A stretch of DNA of 64,000 nt. It comes from Sphingorhabdus sp. EL138. GTDB lineage: Bacteria > Pseudomonadota > Alphaproteobacteria > Sphingomonadales > Sphingomonadaceae. Shown piece after piece: positions 17,569 to 26,342 of the stretch. The DNA is taken from NCBI RefSeq assembly GCF_900258045.1, contig NZ_OGVD01000001.1:1-64000 (forward strand), in the 5' to 3' direction. The notes beneath the pieces are model-generated. The model was given only the letters and a program-made list of their open reading frames with translations, had not been told where the DNA came from and searched no databases. Numbering within the stretch: position 1 is the first letter of the stretch; every line of letters starts with the position of its first letter. The position numbers and the translations under genes are program-made.

Positions 17569-17877
17569 TTATTTGCCGTTCAACCAAGCCGCATGTTCTG
17601 CTGATCTTGCGATATCTATATCGACGCGATTCAGATACATGATTGTCCAACCACGTTCGCCCCATTTGTTGGGAACCGGCTCAAAACAACTGGGATACAT
17701 TTCGCATCGTAGCTCCTGCTCTTCTGGAAGGAATAGCAGATTCACCGTGGTTTTTTCTGGTGCTAAGGTTGCAAAATTTCGTTTTACCTTAAAGGCTGCT
17801 CGATCAAAATGAGGTTTCTCCGTCACACCGTCCATCGATAGTGCTATTTTCCGTAACTCTGAATCCAATATTGTCAT
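17569..17877 (-). CDS. MmcQ/YjbR-family protein
   Basis: 102 residues. Family features include an early LSMDGVTEKPHFDRAAFKV segment, a central strand pair and the terminal WTIMYLNRVD..ARSAEHAAW. The fold is CyaY-like; family members are annotated as DNA-binding, but the role is not well established. No signal peptide. Convergent with the gene at 17113, with a REP palindrome between them. Confidence 0.8.
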   Translation of the reverse strand: MTILDSELRKIALSMDGVTEKPHFDRAAFKVKRNFATLAPEKTTVNLLFLPEEQELRCEMYPSCFEPVPNKWGERGWTIMYLNRVDIDIARSAEHAAWLNGK

Positions 17878-18334
17878 TATTGGTTTTTCCTGATGCCCAC
17901 TTTTCGAATTCGAAATCGCTATACATCTGTCCGTCTAATTCGCCGAAACCCCACCAAACAGTATATCGATCAGATCATTTGCCAACTGATCGTTGAGTGG
18001 CTCATGCCCAGCGAGTACAGCATATGCCGGCTTTAGGCGGCAGAAATTGACAACGAAAAGGCAAAAATATTGAGTTCAAAGTGACTGTGCATATTGGCTT
18101 GAACCATCAATGTGATGATCGCCAATTTCTATGGCTGCAGCTCTAATTCGCGGACTGAATTATGGGACTTTCAGCCAGAGAAACGTCACCAGATCGGCGC
18201 AGGTCATTCGCTCATGACAATAACTTGATACTTCAAATTACATGCAAGATGTTTCCGTTGAGCAGGGTTAAAGCATCTAACTCAGGAGTTATTGCTGGTA
18301 GGCAGTGAACAGAATGCGAAAGAGGAATACTCTC
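17878..18334. other. intergenic, no gene recognised
   Basis: About 457 bases, AT-rich, with stops in all frames. No repeat or RNA recognised. It may be a remnant of lost genes. Confidence 0.4.
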
Positions 18335-18481
18335 ATGGCGACGCAAAATAGAAAAAGAAAACCAAGAAAGGTCACATTGGCGGCAGCAATTTCTGCGTTG
18401 TCAGTTACAACCATTTTTCCCCGTTTGATCAACGATAGTAAGACTAACAAATTGGACCCAGCAAGTTTCCAATCAGGCTAA
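18335..18481 (+). CDS. possible small basic membrane or secreted peptide
   Basis: 48 codons with a good ribosome site (AGAGGA about 8 nt upstream). The N-terminus is strongly basic (QNRKRKPRKV), followed by one hydrophobic stretch (TLAAAISALSVTTIF) and a polar tail. The charge pattern fits a signal anchor. No homologue recognised; it could be a 5' stub of a lost gene. Confidence 0.3.
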   Translation: MATQNRKRKPRKVTLAAAISALSVTTIFPRLINDSKTNKLDPASFQSG

Positions 18482-18622
18482 GCCTCGTCAAGTAAAAGTG
18501 GCTGAAACGGGTCGGTTAATAATCACTGCTGGATTGTTTCTATCCATTAAGCATTTAGCCAAATTAGGAATAGTACAGCTCGTGCGTATTTCAAAGTTTT
18601 AAACAAAGATAAAGTCTTGAAA

Positions 18623-18865
18623 ATGAAGCGAAATCACACCGTATATCTATCGGGTTTGCTGGGGCTTATCTTAAGCGCCTTAATCCAATTTCACGCTCCT
18701 ATACGTGAATACCGCGTTATGCCTCCGCCTCTCGTGGATGGACATCAGGTTGCTCCTATTAGCCCCCAACAAAACCGAACTGAGAGATCCAATGCTCCCA
18801 ACCGTAATATCGATAATGCACGACGAGATCGAAATAGCGAAAATAACATTCCAAAACACTTCTAG
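18623..18865 (+). CDS. possible small secreted proline/asparagine-rich protein
   Basis: 80 codons from ATG 18623. The hydrophobic N-terminus (TVYLSGLLGLILSALIQF) is followed by a Pro-rich stretch and an Arg/Asn-rich tail. No clear ribosome site and no known family. The sequence around it appears decayed, so this could equally be a chance frame. Confidence 0.25.
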   Translation: MKRNHTVYLSGLLGLILSALIQFHAPIREYRVMPPPLVDGHQVAPISPQQNRTERSNAPNRNIDNARRDRNSENNIPKHF

Positions 18866-19093
18866 TTCCAGCGCAATGATTATCGCCATCATAGCGGACC
18901 TTGTAATCAAAATTTCTCAAAGGGTGTTTAGGTGACACAATTAACGCACTCCGAACAATATTATTCAAGAGCAAGTATTTGATACAACTAACAACACCTT
19001 GAAATACCTCTAATTGGAGAAGCTTTATCATGGTATTCAGCATCTACGGAATCCCCCAATAGATGTCGGAACATTAAAGAAAGAAGAAACGCC

Positions 19094-19792
19094 ATGACAA
19101 CAGGAAACGATCAGAAACGAATTTTGTTAGTAATGTCCTCTGTAGACGAAATGGGTATTAGCGGTAAGCAGACGGGAACCTGGTTTACCGAATTAGCTGC
19201 GCCATATTATATTTTAACCGAAGCCGGTTACGAAGTAGTATTTGCTTCTCACGACGGCGGAAATGTACCCATTGACCTCCTTAGTATGAAAGCTCCATAT
19301 ACCACAGAATATACCGAACGCTTCTCAAACGACCCTGTCGCCCTATATGCTGCACAAAAAACCCGCAAGCTTTCCAATGTTGATCATGACACATTCGATG
19401 CTCTGTTCTTCCCCGGCGGATATGGGTTGTTGTGGGATCTGGTATCAAGTTCTCATGCCATTAAAATGATTCGTGAATTTTACGAATCCGAAAGGCCAAT
19501 TGCAATGGTCTGTCACGGGCCGGCTATTCTAAGAGATGTTAAAAAGTCTGACGGTGAATATCTGGTTAAAGGCCTCAATCTCACGGGCTTCAAAAATGAC
19601 GAAGACAGTGAAATTGAACTTTTGCATCATCTTCTCTTTTCGTTGGAAGATGAGTTAAAAGCGCGCGGCGCCAACTATGTTAGTATTACCAATTGGGAAC
19701 CGCATGTTGTTGAGGATGGGCCACTTTTGACCGGTCAAAGCCCGGCATCTGCAGTACCTCTTGCGCAGGCACTTTCTAAACGCCTCAGTTAG
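19094..19792 (+). CDS. DJ-1/PfpI-family protein (Hsp31-like)
   Basis: 232 residues with the class I glutamine-amidotransferase-like fold. The nucleophile elbow is AMVCHGPA with Cys140 and His141, and Glu33 (FTELAAP) is the conserved acid, as in Hsp31/YajL-type proteins. The longer form, with the insertion after PGGYGLLWDL, fits Hsp31-like chaperones or glyoxalase III proteins. Cytosolic. A hairpin follows the stop codon and a metallo-hydrolase gene lies about 150 bases downstream on the same strand. Confidence 0.85.
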   Translation: MTTGNDQKRILLVMSSVDEMGISGKQTGTWFTELAAPYYILTEAGYEVVFASHDGGNVPIDLLSMKAPYTTEYTERFSNDPVALYAAQKTRKLSNVDHDTFDALFFPGGYGLLWDLVSSSHAIKMIREFYESERPIAMVCHGPAILRDVKKSDGEYLVKGLNLTGFKNDEDSEIELLHHLLFSLEDELKARGANYVSITNWEPHVVEDGPLLTGQSPASAVPLAQALSKRLS

Positions 19793-19806
19793 AAAAATAC
19801 TGTTAG

Positions 19807-19834
19807 CGCCGGATCTTTGAAATGACATCCGGCG
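19807..19834 (+). terminator. hairpin after DJ-1/PfpI gene
   Basis: Perfect 8-bp stem CGCCGGAT / ATCCGGCG with a 12-nt loop, 14 nt after the stop codon. No T-run follows, so its role as a terminator is tentative. Confidence 0.4.
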
Positions 19835-19945
19835 ACGATAGCAATACCCATTCCGTATTACCGCATGCGGATTCGAAATCTCTAAAGCATGAGAAGGTTG
19901 GTAGATTTCTCAAATCACCAATCAACAGATAAGAAAGAGCATCTC

Positions 19946-20938
19946 ATGAAATTAACAGCAGAGCAAAGCTTGATTGAAGTTGACCATATCGAAATTTTGG
20001 TTTTGATTGACAATCAAACAGACAGCCTTTCGAGCACGCCGGATAATTTCCGGTCAGAGTGGAGCAACCTACATAAGGCAGGAATGAGTCAGTTAAGTGG
20101 CAGCTGCCAATGTTGCGCTAATCACGGGCTTGCACTTTTGGTAAAGGCTTATTCAGGCGATAAAGCCCACACAGTGCTATTTGATGCAGGTCCAGTTGAC
20201 TTTGCAGTGGAGTATAATTCTACTCGTTTAGGTGCGCGATTGGAAGAGGTTGAAGCCGTTGTACTTTCGCATGGCCATTGGGACCATGCTGGCGGTTTGT
20301 TACAAGCTCTCGATCTTATACAGGCTGCTGAAGAAAAACCTGAACTGCCGGTATATTTGCATCCTGAAATGTTTCGTCAAAGAGCTCTGCCTATGCCAAA
20401 TGAAGGGCTCCTTCCAATCAAAGATATCCCGAATCCACAAGATATTGAACACCATCACGGAACGCCGGTTATTACTGATCAATCCGCAGCCTTTCTAGAC
20501 AACATGTTTTATGTCAGTGGAGAAATCCCTAGGATTACATCCTATGAACAAGGATTCCCAGGGCACATGCGCAGATCAGTGGATGGTACCGAATGGGAAC
20601 CTGACCCTTTGATTATGGACGAGCGCTATTTTGCGGTAAATGTGCGCGGGAAAGGATTAGTGGTATTTTCGGCATGCTCCCACGCGGGCATCGTAAACGT
20701 CATGCATGCTGCACGGAATGATTTTCCAGATTCTAGTCTTCATGCGTTAATGGGCGGCTTTCATTTGTCAGGCGGAAACGAAAAGATCATTGAACAAACC
20801 GTCGACGATTTTGGTCAATTTGATGTAGACCTAATCTTGCCTGGACATTGCACGGGTTGGCGCGCCGTCAATAGTCTGGAGCAGGAATTTGGAGACAAGG
20901 TCGTCCCGACAGCCGTCGGAATGTCGATAACGATCTAG
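19946..20938 (+). CDS. metallo-beta-lactamase-fold hydrolase
   Basis: 330 residues from ATG 19946, chosen for the AAAGAG site about 6 nt upstream; an in-frame start at 19889 is less likely. The zinc-binding motif SHGHWDHAGG (His109, His111, Asp113, His114) is intact, and further ligands sit in CSHAG and GGFHLSGG. The pattern matches the subgroup annotated as dihydropterin-phosphate-synthase-like metallo-hydrolases. A CxxC-like CQCC segment lies near residue 54. Cytosolic. It may share transcription with the DJ-1/PfpI gene upstream. Substrate unknown. Confidence 0.8.
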   Translation: MKLTAEQSLIEVDHIEILVLIDNQTDSLSSTPDNFRSEWSNLHKAGMSQLSGSCQCCANHGLALLVKAYSGDKAHTVLFDAGPVDFAVEYNSTRLGARLEEVEAVVLSHGHWDHAGGLLQALDLIQAAEEKPELPVYLHPEMFRQRALPMPNEGLLPIKDIPNPQDIEHHHGTPVITDQSAAFLDNMFYVSGEIPRITSYEQGFPGHMRRSVDGTEWEPDPLIMDERYFAVNVRGKGLVVFSACSHAGIVNVMHAARNDFPDSSLHALMGGFHLSGGNEKIIEQTVDDFGQFDVDLILPGHCTGWRAVNSLEQEFGDKVVPTAVGMSITI

Positions 20939-21109
20939 AGTCCAAAGTCCCATGTTCCATATTTTGCTTCCGCAGAATAAAATTACTTCGTCGACCTTCA
21001 CTAACAGCACACTCTCTGCCAACGCCACAATTCTAGGATTTCAATTGGAAAATTATATTGTACTTTATTCGATCGACCCATTGCCATCCTTATATTGAAA
21101 GGACCTACC

Positions 21110-21678
21110 TCAATCTCTCACGTCAATATTGGTCGGGCGTAAATGGTGCCTATTGGTCAAGGACAATGTTTGATCGAATTCGCCAATTGCGCCAGTCAAC
21201 ATCAATGCTGCCAGCGCCTCACAGCGCAGAACACCGCCAAAGCCATCCGACAACAGAAAATCCGTCACTAATAGGGACATTTCATTATATCCGTTAAATG
21301 GTCCATTATTATGTATTGGACCATCCAATAAAATTTTTGGAGAAAGTTAGTCAACGAATCGATCCTTAAATGGCGGATCGAAGCCCACGTATAGCATTTC
21401 ACCGATACGCTCCGCTTGGTAAGTTACATCAACCCCTTCAGGCATAAAAACCACAGCTTTTTCGTCAACACTAAAAGAATGAGGTTTTAATCTCAGGTTC
21501 TTCCATGACCTCGAGACGGAGTAAGATTGATAAAAATGGCATCATATGTTGTTACCATTTCAACTTCGACATCTCTCTGCTCCGACCACCAACCGAACAA
21601 GAAACCATCACCTTCCCATCGCCTAGAGGATGATTGATTGGCCGTCTCTTTCTTCATTGCAGACTTCTCAACCCTCAA
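21110..21678 (-). pseudogene. decayed AraC-family regulator
   Basis: Three minus-strand fragments in order match the N-terminal and central parts of the regulator at 1793-2695. SSSRRWEGDGFLFGWW (from 21678) corresponds to KKRWQSDDLVIGWM. FSVDEKAVVFMPEGV..ERIGEMLYVGFDPPFKDRFVD (about 21348-21480) corresponds to FSRDRGDFSFTPKGF..ADLFYIAFGSRLKDQYL. FLLSDGFGGVLRCEALAALML (21110-21328) corresponds to FLVSDGFGGTLRAEALASLLL. Frameshifts and stops separate them, and the DNA-binding domain is missing. Confidence 0.7.
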
Positions 21679-22076
21679 ATATTATCAGGTCCTCAGTTTG
21701 ATATCCCATTCTTCTGCGCTAAGTTAACATAACTAACAAATTAGCAAACTACCAACTGAGAGGTTAGCTGTGCGGATTTAGTCCAGAAACTCGGCATCCT
21801 CCGATCATACAGTCAATCCAGATTAGAAATTCACTATCATCAACCATTCAGAACTGACGCCTTACGAAAACTTAGATACTATCTCCTTCAGTTCAAATCT
21901 GAAACTCACTGGAATTCAAAAAGTGAACTTTTTGTAATCCGCTCTCCGTAATCTAATAAAGCCGTTGAATTTTGGAATAAAGCGTTCTGGAAACAAGCTA
22001 ACTACAAATGATGTCAATGGACATCGGTCCATTGACTAAGCCTAGCTTCATTCAATTCTAATTTAAGGAAATATAG
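21679..22076. other. intergenic upstream of bufferin gene
   Basis: About 400 AT-rich bases without a coding frame of note. A purine-rich TTTAAGGAAATATAG just before 22077 supplies the ribosome site of the next gene. Confidence 0.4.
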
Positions 22077-22364
22077 ATGAACAACTCCAAGACTATCACC
22101 GCACTTGCTGCCACACTTGCTGCTACGGCGGCCTTGTCGCTAACTTCAAATGTGGCTCATGCTGCCGGCGCAAAAGAAAAATGCTTCGGTATCTCGCTCG
22201 CCGGAAAAAATGACTGTGCTGCTGGACCTGGTACGAGTTGCGCTGGCACCTCTACGATAAATTATCAGGGTAACGCTTGGACTTACACAAACAAGGGTAG
22301 CTGCGTAGCCAAAGGCGGGACTTTGAAAGCTCACAAAGGAAACGCAAAACCAATTCCAAAATGA
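22077..22364 (+). CDS. bufA1: DUF2282/BufA1-type bufferin precursor (copper-binding RiPP)
   Basis: 95 residues. Signal peptide of about 30 residues ending VAHAA, then a short Cys-rich core with four cysteines (36, 47, 55, 76) in EKCFG, NDCAAG, TSCAG and GSCVA. This is the DUF2282 pattern, whose members were described as bufferins: periplasmic copper-buffering peptides with modified cysteines. Maturation normally needs a DUF692 protein (BufB) and a DUF2063-type partner (BufC) encoded next door, often with a DoxX protein. None lies within several kb here, so this copy is an orphan. A strong hairpin ends the transcript. The next gene encodes Dps, consistent with a metal/oxidative-stress context. 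Confidence 0.8.
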   Translation: MNNSKTITALAATLAATAALSLTSNVAHAAGAKEKCFGISLAGKNDCAAGPGTSCAGTSTINYQGNAWTYTNKGSCVAKGGTLKAHKGNAKPIPK

Positions 22365-22372
22365 GCCATCGG

Positions 22373-22405
22373 CAATGCCTGCTATCGACAAAATAGCAGG
22401 CATTG
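22373..22405 (+). terminator. intrinsic terminator of bufferin gene
   Basis: Perfect 13-bp stem CAATGCCTGCTAT / ATAGCAGGCATTG with a 7-nt loop, followed by the pyrimidine-rich TCTTTCTCTC. It starts 8 nt after the stop codon. Confidence 0.75.
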
Positions 22406-22768
22406 TCTTTCTCTCAACTCGATATCTGCTGCAAAATTGAATCTGCTTCTCTAGATTTTAAAACCAACACATGAGCATTTGAACAAACTGATCTGATTTC
22501 CGCTATGATGCGGGTTTTTCCTCTCAATCTCACATGACGGATTTGTTTCGAGAGATTTTGGGCACAACGCCATCAAAATACCGCTAATACTCAAGAAGAG
22601 TTGTACCTAAAATGACACCCGGAAACGAGTGCGCAACTGTCTTTCAGAGCATGGCAAGATTACAATAACCACGGCATTCTAAAAGCATCATTAAGCAGGA
22701 AGCGTAAACAAAACGCAATCAAACAAAAAGTGCTTTCAAAAATGACTTTGTCAAAGTGGAGATATCGG
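22406..22768. other. intergenic upstream of dps
   Basis: About 360 bases with no gene recognised. It presumably carries the dps promoter. A frame starting at 22730 is in phase with dps but has a poor ribosome site. Confidence 0.4.
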
Positions 22769-23248
22769 ATGTACAAAACAAATAACACTCTTTCTCATAA
22801 TATCAGAACGGCTTCGATCGAACTTTTGCAGGAACGGTTATTTGACGGATGCGATCTGATGACACAAACAAAACAAGCGCATTGGAATGTCAAAGGCCCG
22901 AACTTCATTGCTTTGCACGAGCTATTTGATCGAATACACTCTCAAGTAGACGGTTATGTTGACCTCATTGCGGAACGTATCGTGGCGCTCGGTGGTCAAG
23001 CAAATGGCACTGTCCGCAGTGCTGCTGAATTTTCGTCATTGCCCGAATATCCTCTCGGCTCACAGGAGCAAGTAGATCATGTCGAAAGCTTGTCTAATGC
23101 TTTGGCAGTCTTTGGAGACAAGATCCGTCATGCGATTGATGTAGCCGCCGATATGGACGACCAGAATTCGTCCGATATATTTACCGAAATTTCTCGCGGG
23201 ATAGATAAATCTTTATGGTTTGTCGAAGCCCATAACCAGCAAAACTGA
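22769..23248 (+). CDS. dps: Dps-type ferritin-like DNA-protection protein
   Basis: 159 residues from ATG 22769, chosen for the GGAG site about 8 nt upstream. The ferroxidase centre signature of Dps is present: QTKQAHWNVKGPNF with His38, then LHELFDRIHSQVDGYVDLIAER supplying the second His and the acidic ligands that bridge subunits. It forms dodecamers that oxidise and store iron and guard DNA from peroxide. The N-terminal tail is short. The upstream bufferin gene suggests a shared metal-stress theme, but a terminator separates them. Confidence 0.9.
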   Translation: MYKTNNTLSHNIRTASIELLQERLFDGCDLMTQTKQAHWNVKGPNFIALHELFDRIHSQVDGYVDLIAERIVALGGQANGTVRSAAEFSSLPEYPLGSQEQVDHVESLSNALAVFGDKIRHAIDVAADMDDQNSSDIFTEISRGIDKSLWFVEAHNQQN

Positions 23249-23295
23249 GTCTAAGCACGCGAGTTCCATAACAGCCCAGTAAAAAGGATCGTAGA

Positions 23296-23763
23296 ATGAA
23301 AATGCAAAAAATCGCCATCGCCGCTACCGCCATCTGTCTTCTTACGGCAAGTGGAGCCAGTTTGTTGGCTAAATCAGTTAAGCCATCAGAAATCAAGGTA
23401 ACGGACCGAGTTATACCCGAAGAACAGCGACAATTTGACCCAGGCTTTCCAGGCAATGATGCTATTACATTTGCTGTTGCTTATGGTGATCGTTCCACTG
23501 GTGCTCATGGTACTTATGGGAGTTTTCCAGCCAATTTTGAAACGCCTGAACATACCCACACCCATGATTATCGTGCGATTGTGTTGAAAGGTCAGATGAC
23601 GAACCCTTTTCAAGGGGATAAAAATGCTCCGATACTGAACCCCGGTTCATATTGGGAAGTACCTGCAGGAAGCGTCCATACAACTGCCTGCGTATCCGAT
23701 ACGCCATGCGAGTTTTACATGTACGGTGATCATTCATTCGATTTCAAGCCTACCAAGAATTGA
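23296..23763 (+). CDS. secreted cupin protein (DUF4437-like)
   Basis: 155 residues. Signal peptide of about 25 residues (ending SLLA), then a single cupin domain with HTHTHDYRAIVLKG as the first metal-binding motif and GSYWEVPAGSVHTTAC as the second. Two cysteines (TACVSDTPCEF) may form a disulfide in the periplasm. AAAGGA precedes the ATG. It follows dps by about 50 bases on the same strand and may be co-transcribed. Substrate not predictable. Confidence 0.75.
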   Translation: MKMQKIAIAATAICLLTASGASLLAKSVKPSEIKVTDRVIPEEQRQFDPGFPGNDAITFAVAYGDRSTGAHGTYGSFPANFETPEHTHTHDYRAIVLKGQMTNPFQGDKNAPILNPGSYWEVPAGSVHTTACVSDTPCEFYMYGDHSFDFKPTKN

Positions 23764-24076
23764 CGGTTCGCGCCAAGCATCAATAGCCTTTCGATAATGT
23801 TGTGATTCTAAGCCTTTGCTACGGCATCGATGTTCACAAGCCAGTATTATCAGCAACCCTCAAGTGATTATGAAGGTATCCACAAATGATCCGAAAACAA
23901 ATTGGAGATAGAACAAGATCATTCTCAAACCAGCAGATTAAGCCTTTGTCGATGTATTGCGCGGCAGTCTGAACTTGGCATCCAACGTTTTACGCGTTCA
24001 AGAAATGTGAATGGCAACAATCTGAAATTCATATAATCCAGAATAAAAATAAAAGATTATCGATCATATAACCCTT
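23764..24076. other. intergenic, no gene recognised
   Basis: About 310 AT-rich bases between the cupin gene and the hairpin element. Nothing recognised; a promoter for the element would be expected near the right end. Confidence 0.35.
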
Positions 24077-24219
24077 CAGAGCAGATAATTGAAAAAGGAC
24101 AACTTGATTGCACAGTCCAGATTTTGAAATCTCTCTATAGGCGACCAAAATATCTCCCTCCGATGCTTCTTGGTCGTCCAATATGGGCAGATGTCCCCCA
24201 CCCCCGTACATCTGCCCAT
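24077..24219 (+). ncRNA. candidate structured RNA / leader with tandem C-loop hairpins (copy II)
   Basis: Homologous to the minus-strand element at 7283-7431. Hairpin 1 (24142-24176) has a 7-bp stem CGACCAA/TTGGTCG with CTCCCTCCG in the loop. Hairpin 2 (24183-24219) has a perfect 12-bp stem ATGGGCAGATGT/ACATCTGCCCAT with loop CCCCCACCCCCGT. Loop sequences are C-rich in both copies although the stems differ, so structure and loop composition appear conserved. Unlike copy I, no T-run follows hairpin 2. It lies about 450 bases upstream of the hydrolase on the same strand. It could be an sRNA, a leader or an attenuator. Confidence 0.5.
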
Positions 24220-24675
24220 TTCCACTCTCTAGGAAGAAGCCAACGCGACCGAATAATTACTATGTAATCTGAAACGCAAGGGATGCGCAGATCCAAAGTT
24301 TCGGCTTACTCACGCTTCCGTACGGCCATTCCCATTCAAGGCGAACCTCACCACTATCGCAAGAATCTGGAATTTCCATTTATTGGAATAATCCCATCAA
24401 TTCCGCAGTTATCACTGAACAATTCTAAACTACGCCAGAAAGGTAAAATTGATGGAGTTGAAAGTAAAAAGCAATTTCACAATATCGAAGCACTGCCTTC
24501 TGTCAGCGACGGCTTCCATATTGACTGCTTTGAAGCTCCTGCGGTTATCATTAACTGGCACCTTGGAGACTTCGCTATTAGATATTCAGAATCTGTTCTT
24601 GTTTCCGAAGCAATGGCTGTCGGAAGGGACCAACTGTCACTCAATCAATCGATCATAAATTTTGAAAGGAAGATG
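24220..24675. other. leader region of cluster II
   Basis: About 456 bases. A frame from 24283 runs in phase into the hydrolase, but it has no ribosome site, no recognisable domain, and would place the signal peptide in mid-protein, so it is read as untranslated leader. Confidence 0.4.
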
Positions 24676-25641
24676 ATGAATTTTTATAAAACATTGATAA
24701 ATTTGCGCAGTATGACCGCCGCAATATTGCTAGCGACAATCAGCGCAGTTCAACCAGCCCAAGCAGCCGATGTAAACTATGGTTATGAGGATATAGAAGG
24801 CACGCGAGTGTTTTTCCGCGAGGCAGGCGATCCGTCCAATCCAGCGATTGTCTTGTTGCACGGTTTCCCAAGCTCATCGCATCAATATCGCAATCTGATC
24901 CGCGAATTGAGTGACAAATATTATCTTATTGCCCCGGATTACCCGGGTTTTGGGGCCAGTGATTATCCATCCGCTAGCGAATACAAGTATAATTTCGATA
25001 ATTTTGCTAAAACTATTAATAGCTTTTTGGAACAGAAAGGTATCGCAAAATATTCGCTGTTCATTCAAGATTATGGCTCCCCTGTTGGTATGCGTATAGC
25101 CACAAAACACCCTGAACGCGTACAGGCACTAATCGTACAAAACGGCAATATATATGAAGAAGGATTGGCAAAGGAAGCATGGGGTCCAATCATGAAATTG
25201 TGGGAGGTAGGCCGCGGCAATACGGAATTGGAAACGGCTATTGCTTCACAAGTGTTCGGCCTTGATGGTCTGAAGTGGCAGTACACACACGGCACCCGCA
25301 ATCCTGATAATATTTTGCCCGATAACTGGTTACTTGATTTTCAAAGCCTCTCACGTCCGGGCCAACACGATATTCAGTTGGGATTGTTCTATGACTATCG
25401 CAACAACGTAGCCAAATATCCTGAATGGCAGGCTTATTTGAGAAAGCATCAGCCTTCTGTTCTAATTGTTTGGGCAAAAAATGATGCGTTTTTCCCGGTT
25501 CCTGGCGCCGAAGGTTTCAAGCGCGATGTCAAAGATCTTGATTACAATATCTTGGATACCGGACATTTTGCTCTTGAAGAGGACAGCAAATTGATAGCAT
25601 CGAAAATTCGCGCGTTCCTAGACAAACGCGGCATCAAATAA
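24676..25641 (+). CDS. exported alpha/beta hydrolase (haloalkane dehalogenase/epoxide hydrolase type)
   Basis: 321 residues from ATG 24676 (AAGGA about 5 nt upstream; an adjacent ATG at 24673 is possible). Signal peptide of about 30 residues ending AQA. HGFP (62-65) gives the oxyanion site. The nucleophile is Asp132 in FIQDYGSPVG, the acid Asp270 in WAKNDAFFP and the base His297 in DTGHFAL. An Asp nucleophile places it with haloalkane dehalogenases, epoxide hydrolases and fluoroacetate dehalogenases rather than Ser esterases. Export to the periplasm is unusual for those cytosolic enzymes. First gene of a run with the cupin 23 bases downstream. A 5'-truncated paralogue is at 767-1528. Confidence 0.85.
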   Translation: MNFYKTLINLRSMTAAILLATISAVQPAQAADVNYGYEDIEGTRVFFREAGDPSNPAIVLLHGFPSSSHQYRNLIRELSDKYYLIAPDYPGFGASDYPSASEYKYNFDNFAKTINSFLEQKGIAKYSLFIQDYGSPVGMRIATKHPERVQALIVQNGNIYEEGLAKEAWGPIMKLWEVGRGNTELETAIASQVFGLDGLKWQYTHGTRNPDNILPDNWLLDFQSLSRPGQHDIQLGLFYDYRNNVAKYPEWQAYLRKHQPSVLIVWAKNDAFFPVPGAEGFKRDVKDLDYNILDTGHFALEEDSKLIASKIRAFLDKRGIK

Positions 25642-25664
25642 CCGATGAGATAAAGGAGAGAATA

Positions 25665-26342
25665 ATGGAGCTCAATGCAGATTTTACAGCCCGTGCGCGT
25701 GTATTCAATCGAAGCAATGCGTGGCAAAGCTCTCCGTCAGCAGGTGTTGATCGTAAAATGTTGGATCGTATCGGGGATGAAGTAGCGCGTGCGACAACCA
25801 TTGTTCGATACGCTCCAAATAGCCATTTTCCAAGGCATACCCATACAGGCGGAGAAGAGTTTATTGTGCTTGATGGTGTTTTTCAGGATGAACATGGCGA
25901 TTTCCCGGCCGGTTCCTATATTCGAAACCCGCCAACCTCTTCGCACAGACCCGGATCAAAACCGGGCTGCACAATTTTTGTTAAGCTATGGCAATTTGAC
26001 ATGGAGGACAGGAACTCTGTGAAACTTCATATGGATGACATCGTATCGATTGACGATGTTAGCAGAAATGGCGTTTCCAGCGGTATGCTGCACAAAGATG
26101 ACCGTGAAACGGTTGTTCGCGAAATATGGCAGCCTGATATTGAGGCAATGGTCGATACCAATGGCGGTGCAGAAATCTTGATTCTATCGGGTTCGGTGAC
26201 GGAAAACGAAGAAAAATTTGGCGTACATGACTGGCTTCGTTTGCCCGATGGGTATGAAGGTAAACTGACAGCGGGCCTGAGTGGAGCCACTCTCTGGGTA
26301 AAATACGGTAATCTTCGCTTTGCTACGCCTCCGGCAATCTGA
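25665..26342 (+). CDS. ChrR-like bicupin protein
   Basis: 225 residues with a strong ribosome site (AAAGGAGAG). The first cupin domain has the ChrR-type metal motif HTHTGGEEFIVLDG (His58, His60, Glu64) and a further His at 94 in PPTSSH. A second cupin-like half follows, without obvious metal ligands. There is no N-terminal zinc-binding anti-sigma domain, so it is not a ChrR anti-sigma factor but the stand-alone cupin type, often an enzyme or small-molecule binder. Coupled to the following amine-oxidase remnant by TGATG. The deleted paralogue is at 6526-7038. Confidence 0.8.
   Translation: MELNADFTARARVFNRSNAWQSSPSAGVDRKMLDRIGDEVARATTIVRYAPNSHFPRHTHTGGEEFIVLDGVFQDEHGDFPAGSYIRNPPTSSHRPGSKPGCTIFVKLWQFDMEDRNSVKLHMDDIVSIDDVSRNGVSSGMLHKDDRETVVREIWQPDIEAMVDTNGGAEILILSGSVTENEEKFGVHDWLRLPDGYEGKLTAGLSGATLWVKYGNLRFATPPAI

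Noticed and set aside
18705-18935. 76-codon plus-strand frame overlapping a possible secreted small protein
   Set aside because: No start signal and no recognisable motif; the region looks decayed.
24283-24672. In-frame upstream extension of the cluster II hydrolase (130 codons)
   Set aside because: No ribosome site, no domain, and it would place a clear signal peptide in the middle of the protein. The start at 24676 has AAGGA upstream.
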